From: Hyaloscypha bicolor E
Taxonomy: Eukaryota > Ascomycota > Leotiomycetes > Helotiales > Hyaloscyphaceae
Reading direction: 5' to 3'
NCBI RefSeq assembly: GCF_002865645.1
Contig: NW_020194620.1
Span: 1,867,353 to 1,931,352 of the forward strand
DNA length: 64,000 nt
Shown here: positions 55,533 to 64,000 of the stretch, in pieces
Layout: each line of letters begins with the position of its first letter
How positions within the stretch are numbered: the stretch's first letter is position 1
Translations under genes and position numbers: made by a program
The notes under the pieces: model-generated
Database searches by the model: none
What the model saw: only the letters and a program-made list of their open reading frames with translations
What the model was told of the DNA's origin: nothing

Positions 55533-56236
55533 ATGTCTCTCGACCTCGAAAAGCAATTGCGCTTTGTGAGTTGGCATCGACCGAGACCCGCCGGCACTTG
55601 CTAATCGACAACAGTATGGCGCCTACCACCACAATCCCGTCAATATCGGCATCCATATGACCTGCGTGCCTCTGATTCTGGCATTTGCGATACTTTTGGT
55701 TTGTTCCCCCGGCCTTTTCCATCAACCCATGGACAGAAACTGACCAGAACCAGGCAACCAATTCTCCCACGCTCATCCCTCTGCCAGAATGGCTCACCAT
55801 CCCAAACCTACCTCTCAACCTCGGAACGATAGGAGCAATACTCTATAGCGGCTTCTATATCCTCCTCGAACCGGTCGCCGGCTCCGCACTCCTGCCCCTA
55901 ATCATTGGCTGGGCAGCCTACGCCAACCACCTTACAACTACCATGCCTTCAGCGATCAACAAGATTGCCATCGGTGTTCAAATTGTTGCTTGGATTGCAC
56001 AATTCGTCGGACATGGAGTATACGAGGGTCGTGCGCCGGCGCTGCTGGATAACCTTGTTCAAGCTTTGGTCCTAGCTCCGTTCTTCGTTTTTATGGAAGC
56101 TTTGTTCCACTTTGGATATCGACCTGAGTTGCAAAAAAGAGTTAGTGAGGCTGTGGAGAAGGAGATTAAGAAGGTTAAGGCCGAGAAGGAGGGGAAACAA
56201 GCAAATGGTGATGTGAAGAATGGCAAGGCAAATTAG
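55533..56236 (+). CDS. MPO1: MPO1/DUF962 2-hydroxy-fatty-acid dioxygenase
   Basis: Exons 55533-55565, 55615-55698 and 55754-56236 give 199 residues. The first 11 codons (MSLDLEKQLRF) join YGAYHHNPVNIGIHMTCVP, the histidine-bearing signature of the Mpo1/YGL010W family. Later AYANHLTTTMPSAI and AQFVGHGVYEGRAPALLDNL carry the remaining conserved histidines. Four hydrophobic helices predict an ER membrane protein. The C-terminal tail is Lys/Glu-rich and cytosolic. In yeast, Mpo1 is an Fe(II) peroxygenase-like dioxygenase that shortens 2-hydroxy fatty acids from phytosphingosine by one carbon. That role fits the lyase gene at 40875-42884, though the two are not adjacent. Confidence 0.9.
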
Positions 56237-56784
56237 GATCGATCCTGAACCATATCACCACTGGGCGGGCCTGGATATATGGGCTGCGGGATTGGACAAC
56301 AGATTATGGGGCAAAACGGATGGATCAGTTCACGGGAGAGGGAAAGAATGATGAGCTGGGCGATTTATGTGAAGCCTGGGAAGCCTGGAAATAATGTGAG
56401 TGATCAGCACAAGCGATGCATATAATACACAGCAGTAAGCTACGGTATGGGGAAAGAAGTGAGTCAGCATGGAAATGAGGTGCGAGGCGTTTTCAATTCT
56501 CATGATATAGTTGCGCATTCAACGCCCTGATGGATGACAACGACACGATACGTTACTTATAGGCGGCTTTCATTCTCAGAATTAGACGGGACTTCTCTAG
56601 GAGTTCTGTTATGGGATTCGATTCATTCAAGTCACATTTCCAATTTTTGGAAGGTACGAGAAGCGTTTGAGTTGTACAAATGACAGTTTCAATTTGCATT
56701 ACTCTATCTTAATCTCTCGCCCTCTTCTCTTCCCCTGTACGCCGTACGCCCAAGTTGATCGTGATACTGTACCCACCGCCGACG
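56237..56784. other. convergent intergenic region
   Basis: Shared 3' flank of MPO1 (plus strand) and the protein ending at 56785 (minus strand). No feature is seen. Confidence 0.5.
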
Positions 56785-58245
56785 CTAGTGCCAACGTCTT
56801 GCCGGTGGGTCCTCATCTGGCTCCGAGAAACAATCCATCATATCATCTATCTCAAGATACAGCTCACCCATAGTACTTCCCACTGATCTCAGTGGATGGC
56901 TACTCATAGAAGATACGGATGAGTTGTTGCTCACTGGTGACGAGAACGGCGAGATGCCGTTTCCGTCGGGTGTTGGGATCGGTGGTCCTCGTGATGACGT
57001 TCGGCTCAAGCGACGACCATCTTGTAATGCTTTAGTGTGGTATCTGCTGCCCGTAGGGGTTGGCTCCTTCATTGAGGTTGGTGGATTTGACGCGGTCTTT
57101 TTCGACGAGTTTGATTGGGGTGAAGTGGGGGTGGCCTTCTTGAATGTTTTTGATGATTTTGAGGAGCCTGATGTAGCGACATTCTTTTTTGATGAACCTG
57201 AAGCCGCAACAGGCTTTCTCAATGGTGTCGATGGTGCTGTCAAACCCGAGATCTTCCTATTCTCATGTCGAAGTTGTGGGCGTGGGGGCAATGACGGCTC
57301 TCTTCGGACCGAGCGGTTTCGTGGAGCCTCTGCGGGCCTGGAGAAGTTCGCCGGTGTTGACCTTGTCGCTGGAACTGTTTTTACCTGGCTATGTTTCGTT
57401 CTCAGCGGCTTCCATGGAAGCGGGTCGTCCGGTGGTGCACTTGGCGCTGGGTAGCTCCCATGATCAGTCCTTCGTGCTCCTCCCCATCGATCCAAGTCGA
57501 TACCAGGATTTTCATAGTATGGCTGTGGCGGCGGCAGTGGTGGTGGAGAAGGGTCCGTTCCCATGAATCTTGGATTCATTCCCGACATCAGCCCAACAGC
57601 AGCCACAAGGTGTGGTTCAAGACTCTCGTTGTCAGGGTCCCGTCTGTTGTCTCTTGCGCCCTTGTCATCAATCTTGGGATGTGAGAACATATTTTCCCGA
57701 GTGGCTCTGGGCTCTCTGGGAGGGTCAGCTCGTGGAGCTCGAGAAGGGGGACGTGGATCAGAGGAATGGTACCCTTGTATTTTCTCCCACTCCGCGAACT
57801 CATCAGCACCTCTTGCACAGCAAGGTCCGTCATGCGGTTTTCTCTGGTAGCACTGAACGACCCTACCTTCCGTTCTACAAGCCTCACAGACCCATCCCCA
57901 TTTTGTTTCCAAACGCCTGCGTTCGGTTTCTTTCTGGGATCTGGCTTCTGATTCTCCGTCCTGCCTTCGCCTCTCCCGCTCTGCTCTTCTGAGCAATCGG
58001 TGGCGCAGTCCTTCTTCTTCGGCCTCCCTCCGCGCTGTGCACCCCGGGCAGATGTGATACTGGTGATGTATTCTGCCAGCTGGGAAGGGGCAGACAATTT
58101 TGCAAGCACTGTGAAAGATGGACTTCCAGAAGCCTCTCTTTTCCTTCTCCTTTCTTGCATCACTTTCTGCTTGTCGATACCATCTGCACTCTTCGAGCTC
58201 TTCCTTCTTGCAGTCGCAAGCCCATGTTGTGATTCTGACGCACAT
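56785..58245 (-). CDS. hypothetical protein with Cys-rich N-terminus
   Basis: One exon of 486 residues from ATG at 58245 (MCVRITTWACDCKKEELEEC). The N-terminal 150 residues contain paired cysteines (CDCKKEELEEC, ACKIVCPFP, HICPGCTARR, WVCEACRTEG, QCYQRKPHDGPCC) that look like a fungal zinc-binding module, interrupted by a charged helix rich in Arg/Glu. The remaining two thirds are disordered, Pro/Ser/Thr/Lys-rich, with many SP/TP sites. An in-frame ATG at 58386 would add a hydrophobic 47-residue leader (FRKLLILLTILLPVSRRF). I prefer the downstream start because related fungal proteins begin MC near the first cysteine motif. Function unknown. Confidence 0.72.
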   Translation of the reverse strand: MCVRITTWACDCKKEELEECRWYRQAESDARKEKEKRGFWKSIFHSACKIVCPFPAGRIHHQYHICPGCTARREAEEEGLRHRLLRRAERERRRQDGESEARSQKETERRRLETKWGWVCEACRTEGRVVQCYQRKPHDGPCCARGADEFAEWEKIQGYHSSDPRPPSRAPRADPPREPRATRENMFSHPKIDDKGARDNRRDPDNESLEPHLVAAVGLMSGMNPRFMGTDPSPPPLPPPQPYYENPGIDLDRWGGARRTDHGSYPAPSAPPDDPLPWKPLRTKHSQVKTVPATRSTPANFSRPAEAPRNRSVRREPSLPPRPQLRHENRKISGLTAPSTPLRKPVAASGSSKKNVATSGSSKSSKTFKKATPTSPQSNSSKKTASNPPTSMKEPTPTGSRYHTKALQDGRRLSRTSSRGPPIPTPDGNGISPFSSPVSNNSSVSSMSSHPLRSVGSTMGELYLEIDDMMDCFSEPDEDPPARRWH

Positions 58246-59091
58246 TTTGATGGTTGTTTGTGGTGAGTCTGGGATTGTGTACGCTTGTGTGATTCCTTGT
58301 ATGAGGAAGCGTCGGGATACTGGTAGAAGAATTGTGAGAAGTATGAGCAGTTTGCGGAAAGGCATAAAGGGATTGTTCGTGTGCATATAAACTTTCCAGC
58401 GGCATCTTGTTCTGTGTTTGCCCTCTACAGAAAGAGGGACATATTTTCATTGTTGGCAAGATAAAGCTTCCTTTGAGCAAGAAGAGAGTGACAAGAAGGC
58501 AATTGTTCTTCTTGGGGGCTTTGTTGTGCTTCCATCGTGGGGTCCCGCCTGTTCTAAGGAGAACCGTTCCGTTGAGTTATGCGTGAAAATTCCTTTCGAT
58601 GGTTTCAATTGCTTGAGGCTATTCATGAAGGATATCAAGTGGCTATTCTACAGTAATTACTATTAGAATTAACATGAAAGAGCTACTTTCTTGAAAACGA
58701 GTGGACTACGTTCCCTCAGCAGTCTCCTTTGTCGTCAAAACATAGCCCCTGAGCGTAGACCCGTATAATACACGTGACCTCGACTTCTCTCACTTGTTCT
58801 ATGGGATGTCGGGTGGCCGCATAATGTGTGGGAATGAATAATTGGTTCTCGTGCCTTGTTTTGATATTGAGGAATGCTGTTGTTGCGTTGCCGAGCATTC
58901 CAATGTTGCGTTTACAACACCTCAGCTGGACTGTTCCTTCCTCGTTAAAAGTGTCATCCAGGGGATTGTAATTGGCGCAAGACTCTTTCCGTGATATAGT
59001 CAACGCTCAAGTTGTACTTTTAAGTACCGCAATCCTACGAAAGTACCGCTTCTGCAATGGGTACTGTGAGGTCCTGACAAGACACCAAGTA
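58246..59091. other. intergenic; weak coding-like frame at 58716-59000
   Basis: The minus strand at about 59000-58716 is open and coding-like (LRCCKRNIGMLGNATTAF, HENQLFIPTHYAATRHPIEQ) but has no ATG, so it could be the second exon of the weak gene at 59092-59451. I could not find a splice that joins them convincingly. Confidence 0.35.
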
Positions 59092-59451
59092 TCAGAATGT
59101 CATGTACGCGAGTCTCGGATTAGATGGAGAGGTTGAAGTGAAGGCAAGGCCGTACAATCGGACCGGCAAGAAGGTGACTTTGAAGGAGGAGGGAGAAATT
59201 AAGTTTAAGGATATTGAGTCCAGGGCCTGTTTTAGCGGTCGATGGTCCGTTGCGGTGATATGGGTGATGTTAAAAGGTGTGCGAAGGGAAGGTTGGATAG
59301 GAAGAAAGAGTTCTATTTGAAGCGAGAGAAGAGATTCGACGAGGATGTGAGGAGGTTTTGGAGGAACAAGAAGTTCAATATCGCCTGAGGTCGAGCATTC
59401 GCAGCTGGTCAGCTCCAATTTCATCATCTTTCGTTTTGACTTTTCCACCAT
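59092..59451 (-). CDS. possible hypothetical protein or first exon
   Basis: A 119-codon frame from ATG at 59451 reads MVEKSKRKMMKLELTSC, then IELLVPPKPPHILVESLLSL, ITATDHRPLKQALDSISLNL and VRLYGLAFTSTSPSNPRLA. The alternating hydrophobic pattern looks like beta-strand-rich protein rather than chance, but I recognise no family. It may continue into the open frame at 59000-58716. Confidence 0.33.
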   Translation of the reverse strand: MVEKSKRKMMKLELTSCECSTSGDIELLVPPKPPHILVESLLSLQIELFLPIQPSLRTPFNITHITATDHRPLKQALDSISLNLISPSSFKVTFLPVRLYGLAFTSTSPSNPRLAYMTF

Positions 59452-59512
59452 CCCTCCATGTGAATGTTTGATACGTTTCTCTCCGTCGGAATAAATACAG
59501 TGCAAGGTCACA

Positions 59513-59554
59513 TATATACAGATTCCAACCGCCTATATACAGATTCCAACCGCC
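59513..59554. repeat. 21 bp perfect tandem duplication
   Basis: TATATACAGATTCCAACCGCC occurs at 59513-59533 and again, identical, at 59534-59554, just beyond the 3' end of the esterase gene. Confidence 0.9.
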
Positions 59555-59580
59555 TTCGTCATCCATTATCCATCTTTACC

Positions 59581-60528
59581 TTACGGAAGTCCAAACCACG
59601 CCTCACTCGCCGCCAAGTGTGCAGGAACCGAGTGCCCAACTCCCGTCGCATAGATCCCTTCCACATTCGGCCCATAATCACTCATCTTATAATTCTTCTC
59701 CGGATGATCTGCCTTTTCAGCCGTAGCAGTCGTACTCACACCAAACACATTCGTCCACTGCTTAATCTCCTCCATATAATTGTTCGGGCTGATTGTAGTA
59801 TCTACAGAACCATGCCAGACTTGCATCTTTTGGCGAGTGCCACTGTAGCCTGGGTTCATCGCGCGTGCTGTGTCTCCCCATTTCTCTGCAGTGTCGATGG
59901 ACTGACCGTGCGTGCAGGTACTGTTCCATTGATCGACTCCCTCTCCAACGAAGCATCCTGCTGGGACCCCCGAGTAGAGGGATGCGGCGACGAACATTTC
60001 AGGGTAGCTGGCGGCGAGGACGTTGCTCGTCATTGCTCCGGAAGAACCTCCAGTCACATAAACCCGCGAAGGATTGACGCTGTACTTGGGAATGGCGTAT
60101 GTAACCATATTCGCAATGGCGTTTGAGTCTCCGCCTCCATTGCGGCTGAGAGATGATTTGGAAGATACATCCCAGCAGCCTCCGCTATTAGGGCTGCTTG
60201 GCCAGAGGGTGATGTACCCCCCTTTGTCGGAGCCTTGTGCCCACGGAATCAAGGAGTTTCTGAAGTATGATTGGGCTGAGGATTGGCAGGAGTGGATCAC
60301 TACAACAAGTGCTGGGTTTGCCTTTACGTTGTCGGGGACGTAGATCCACCTTCGAAAGTAGTGATTAGTGTCAATGCTTGAGATCTGGATTTATCACGGG
60401 GGATTTCAAGCTTACATCTGAGCTTTTGAAGTTGCACTTCCACCATAATTGCTAACTTGAGTCAAAGTTGCTGCCAACACAGCACTTCCCGACAGCACCA
60501 GCGCTCCAAAGACTCTAGAAAAGCGCAT
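59581..60528 (-). CDS. secreted CE1-type acetylxylan/feruloyl esterase
   Basis: Exons 60528-60416 and 60349-59581 (66 nt intron) give 293 residues. Signal peptide MRFSRVFGALVLSGSAVLA. The alpha/beta-hydrolase core has VVVIHSCQSSAQSYF (oxyanion side), the nucleophile elbow YVTGGSSGAMTSNVLA (GxSxG), the acid in VWHGSVDTTI and the histidine in GVGHSVP. The pattern (SVNPSRVYVTGGSSGAM, CWDVSSKSSL) matches the esterase/PHB-depolymerase-like family used by fungi to remove acetyl or feruloyl groups from xylan. There is no cellulose-binding module. It is head-to-head with an AA9 pseudogene, so this was once a paired lignocellulose locus. Confidence 0.93.
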
Positions 60529-61088
60529 TTTGTTGCTGATAAAGCCCACTCAGTTGAGAACCAACAAAGTAGACCCTTATGTCTGCCAGGTGGGCCTCCA
60601 GTCCATTATATTCCTGCTCAAGCAAAGTTCCATACGTGGCCTCCTCTTCAAAAGCCAGCCATCCCCTTCATTGTATATTAAACCTCAATAGTAGACATAC
60701 TTATACCCCATAGGCTAAAACGCACATCAAGCTTTCCCTTCCCCACAGCCAAATAGCCGAGCCCCTGAGTCCACACAAACCCCGCCAAACACATGCGGCT
60801 GAAACCCCATATTACTCTGCCCCGTAAAATGTTAATTGAGGCGTTATGATTGAAACGAGCAAGTCCCTTTTCCAGGAGGTGACCACTCAATTCGGATGCG
60901 TCGTGTGGAAGGAAGATTTATGTCACCGAGGTGCCTGGAGATACCGATTTTATTGCTGCGTGACGAATCGGATGGGGTGGCAGGAGGAGAGAAGGCGGAC
61001 CCCACTTCTGGTATTTATCCCGACAGGTGGAGTATCTTGCCTTTGATGGATTTATTATCTTGATCTCCCTCGAATGAACTGAGCCAAA
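60529..61088. promoter_or_regulatory. divergent promoter region of esterase and AA9 pseudogene
   Basis: 560 bp separate the two divergent start codons, and both promoters must lie here. I saw no certain TATA box and did not identify XlnR/CreA sites with confidence. Confidence 0.4.
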
Positions 61089-62149
61089 ATGAATCAATTT
61101 CTTCTTGTTGTGGGACTTTTGGGGTGTGTTGCGCATGGTGGGACTTCGAATTATACGGTGGATGGAGTGTGGTATGGTGGGTACGCAACGTACGTTTGAA
61201 CACTTTCAAAGTTGTGTTACCTCTGGGTTTGTCTTGATACTTTGAGCCCGGCGAATCGCTTGGAGATATGATCCAGATACACCAGGAGGGTTACAGAATG
61301 GCCAGCCGTGGCTTATTCAACGAAAACGGACATCAATCAATCCGATATTCCAACCAGACAACATTTCAATTATGTGCAACTGCCCTGGAGATCCAGCACC
61401 CTCCTCGGTACCCATCCGAGCAGGAGATAACATAACAGCAGTGTACTACTACTGGCTGCACACCGTCGGGCCAATGGTTCTCTGAATGGCAAACTGTGGC
61501 GCAGACTGAGGACTTTCAACGCCTCTCAGGGCAACTGGTTTAAGATCGCACAACGGGGTCTCATCAGCGGTACGATACAAGAAGGAATGTGGGGACAAAA
61601 GATATTGGGGAGGAGAGAATTGGGTTGGAACTCCTGAGTTGTGGACGGAGACGATTCCAGCTACTTTGAAGCCGGGGAATTATTTGATTCGGCAGGAAAT
61701 AATTGCGTTGCATATCGTGAATAAACCGCAGTGGTATCCACAGTGTGCGCATTTGACGGTCACGGGCAATGGGACCCAGAGCCAGAGAAGGCGTGCTTGG
61801 CGAAGGTCCCCGGGGTGTATTCTATGGACCGTGAGCTGTTTTTTTTTATGTTGAAACGATAGCATACTGATGATTTTTAGAACCGGAGATCAACATTAAT
61901 GTTTACGCTCCTGGGGTGACAAATTCCACTGTGAGTGCTCTCTTCAATACTCGACAGCCTTTATTTCCAGCTTTCTGGACTTAAATCAGGACGGGATGTA
62001 CGGTACAAGTTTGGCGGGGCTCTGGCTAATTGTTTCGATAGGTTTACGATATTCCAGGACTTCCGGTTTGGAATGGAGAGAAAGTTAAAATGTCTAGGTT
62101 GGTTAACGGTTTCAAGGGTCCAAAGGACAAGAAGATCAGGTTGACTTAG
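61089..62149 (+). pseudogene. AA9 lytic polysaccharide monooxygenase, disrupted
   Basis: The parts of an AA9 enzyme appear in order: signal peptide and N-terminal copper histidine (LLGCVAHGGTSNYTVDG, YGGYAT); GGLQNGQPWLIQRKR; NISIMCNCPGDPAP; YYYWLHTVGPM with the second copper histidine; WFKIAQRGLISG; WVGTPELWTETIPATLKPG; IIALHIVNKPQWYPQCAHL; and, after a normal intron, PEININVYAPGVTNST and YDIPGLPVW. The frame is broken at least four times: a TGA at 61483 inside a conserved Trp position, a two-base loss near 61505, a shift near 61610 and another near 61782. No active enzyme can be made unless several sequence errors coincide. Confidence 0.88.
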
Positions 62150-63191
62150 TTCCATAGGCACGATTAACCTATTGGCAATATAAGAATATCTCAAGAAATA
62201 TATATCAAGCTTATGTAATTGATAACAGAGTCGGACTCTGGAAGGATACATTAGAGACCATATCCCCCACATGTTGGGAAGTGGAAAAAGCCGATATGTC
62301 TCTAATCGTGAACAGCTTCCTCGCACCCTCCCAACCACTTCCATATAATCCCCTGGAATCCGTTTGAAGTTATTCCATGTCCTAGATCTGCGCTTGCCCC
62401 TATTTCCTTGTAGTACCCAGGACCATTCTGGACCAACTTGACAGCAACACATTCATCCGGTGCGCGTCCATCGCTCTTGAAAACACCCTACTTCAGAGAG
62501 GACTGATCCCCTCCATTCAATATACTGTTACAAGCAAAGAAGCCTTAAGATGCAGCATGGACACTTCCATCACTCCCAAGCAAAAATCCAAAGTTTTCCA
62601 TTGCCCTGTCCAGGGGCGTAGATTGCGGTCACGGTGACAGTGAAGCGGTAGTTGCCTTCGAAGAACATAGCGTGTAGGTTTGGGTCTTTGAGATTAAAAT
62701 CGAAGTATGTGCGAAGACGTGGAGAAGCTTAGAACAGCATACCGGCAAGTCCGCGGGGACAAAATCCAGGGAAAAGTTTGCGATCTCGCGTATGCGGATG
62801 CCCATAGGTTCAGGATTAATTCTCCCTTTCGCTGGTTCCGTTCTAGTCTGCGGACGCGAGCAATTGCTGCTTTAACCTGAGCTGAGGGTGGACATCCGTT
62901 TGGAGTTTAGAGAGTTACCACTTCTCAGGCAGTGTCTAACAGATGGCCGTCAAATCCATATTGCAACTTAAGAGAATAAGATCGGCCTTGCTAAGATCTG
63001 ACCGCCCATAGCTTGCCAGCTTTACCTCATTTGACTGACCAGAGGAGCACCGGCAACTTGACGAACTTAGGCGGCCTCAATTACTTATGTCCAGCAACAC
63101 ATCTGATAATTTAACACTTCAGGAAATAAATCAGTTGCACAGCCTTTATTTAAATGGATATTTTGAACCGATGAAGGGATAAATACTGGCA
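62150..63191. other. intergenic, no supported gene
   Basis: No domain or exon is recognised on either strand between the AA9 pseudogene and the CorA-like gene. Both flanking genes end here (convergent). Confidence 0.5.
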
Positions 63192-64000
63192 TCAAGCACC
63201 ACAACTTCCGCTTCCGCAACCTCCCCCACATCCTGCACCACCGCATCCCGTCCCGCATCCACCCCCGCATCCACCCCCGCACTGTGTATCTGGTGCCTCG
63301 AACCCACGGACAGATTCATGAGAACCGGTTTCCTCAGCTCTGACTGGACGCTCATCCCATATTGCTGAATCTCCGCGTGAGGTCCAGAAGCCTGTGATAG
63401 CATGTGCGTGGAGACTGTGTAGTTCAGTGCCTCCATTGTCGTTCCCTAGTTGCTTTTTCATTTTCTTGTTCTGCACACGAGAAACGAAGAACCAGCCAAC
63501 CATTACAGCTGCGGTCAAAATCACTGTGATGACCCAATAGAGCCATGACCACGCTGAGACAATACTTGAGTCTTCTGCTGGTTTGAAGTTGAAGAAGCTC
63601 GACCCAAGAAGCGTCTGGAATAAGTCAGTATGCGTCTAAATATCTGCTTGGAGGATCCGTTTGGACAGAAGAATCATACCGCAGTAAAAGTGCCGGGGAG
63701 GAACAGCATGGTGATAACAGTGATTATCCGCATATCAGTGCTATCTCTTCGAGTCCAAATAGCAACTTTTCTCGACTCGTCCGCTATTTTACTGGAAGCT
63801 CTAGCGATGACCAAATTCTGACGGCTCTCTTTCTGTGCAATAAGGCAGTATGTCTATCAAAACTTGTTAGTGCCATTTCATCCTCATGTTCGCACATTCC
63901 TGTCTGTGGACTATACCGTTTGTGCTAAACCTTGGATATTCTGTCTGTCTCTCTCAATATTCTGCAGTGCAGAGTGAAATGTTTGCCTCAGAAAGGCGAT
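63192..64000 (-). CDS. CorA-like membrane protein, 3' part, Gly/Cys tail
   Basis: The last three exons (from beyond 64000 to 63917, 63832-63680 and 63614-63192) encode the C-terminal part; the start lies outside the window. The visible protein has a helix (QTFHSALQNIERDRQNIQGL), then KIADESRKVAIWTRRDSTDM and MRIITVITMLFLPGTFTATL, the hallmark of fungal CorA/ZntB-like transporters. A second membrane helix follows (WSWLYWVITVILTAAVMVGW). CorA-type proteins are pentameric divalent-cation channels, but many fungal members lack known transport. The tail is unusual: it ends in a 29-residue stretch of Cys-Gly repeats (CGGGCGGGCGTGCGG onward) with seven cysteines. Confidence 0.85.

Noticed and set aside
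1..64000. CRISPR array, bacterial operon or phage features
   Set aside because: The genes are intron-containing eukaryotic genes with fungal families throughout, and no regularly spaced repeat array exists.

Overview
The window is nuclear DNA of a filamentous ascomycete (Pezizomycotina). The evidence is: many short introns (44-133 nt) with GTRNGT donors and CTAAC/CTGAC branch sites; a HET-domain protein; a CorA-like fungal membrane protein; plant-cell-wall enzymes; and fungal families such as VPS10 with two lumenal repeats. A member of the Leotiomycetes is a reasonable guess, but the sequence alone does not prove it. All exon boundaries were placed by eye from splice signals and protein continuity. 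There is no operon structure.

Left third (1-27 kb): a radical-SAM lysine 2,3-aminomutase (890-2773), then a 4.8 kb gene-poor stretch with decayed tandem repeats. Next come a conserved fungal protein of unknown role (7588-9959), the vacuolar sorting receptor VPS10 (11056-15683), a short-chain dehydrogenase lacking the usual catalytic lysine (16271-17629), a convergent HET protein (17788-19912), and a 1,499-residue zinc-finger protein with one complete and one partial kinase domain (22074-26682).

Middle (27-44 kb): cytidine deaminase (27363-28024), a decayed sugar transporter (about 29.0-29.5 kb), a small secreted cysteine-containing effector-like protein (30752-31102), a broken aspartic-protease fragment, and a secreted alpha carbonic anhydrase (32816-33683). 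About 4.7 kb without a convincing gene follows. Then come a GPI-anchored mucin-like wall protein (38383-39221), a coiled-coil protein, a peroxisomal thiamine-diphosphate 2-hydroxyacyl-CoA lyase ending in AKL (40875-42884), and a divergently transcribed glutaredoxin/SH3BGR-like protein.

Right third (44-64 kb): a two-domain gene in which a putative amidoligase is spliced to a C-terminal cysteine-peptidase-like domain (45043-47827), which is the most unusual gene here. It is followed by two small transposon footprints with exact target-site duplications, a solo LTR (48070-48273) and a hAT-type MITE (49043-49610). Beyond them are an acidic orphan protein, RNA polymerase II subunit RPB7, an MPO1/DUF962 2-hydroxy-fatty-acid dioxygenase, a cysteine-rich N-terminus protein, a secreted CE1 esterase (59581-60528) head-to-head with a broken AA9 lytic polysaccharide monooxygenase (61089-62149), and the 3' part of a CorA-like transporter with a Gly/Cys tail running off the right edge.

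Functional themes: secreted carbohydrate-active and host-interface proteins, several of them decayed (AA9, sugar transporter, pepsin); two enzymes that could both take part in fatty-acid alpha-oxidation (HACL-like lyase and MPO1); and housekeeping genes (VPS10, RPB7, CDA).
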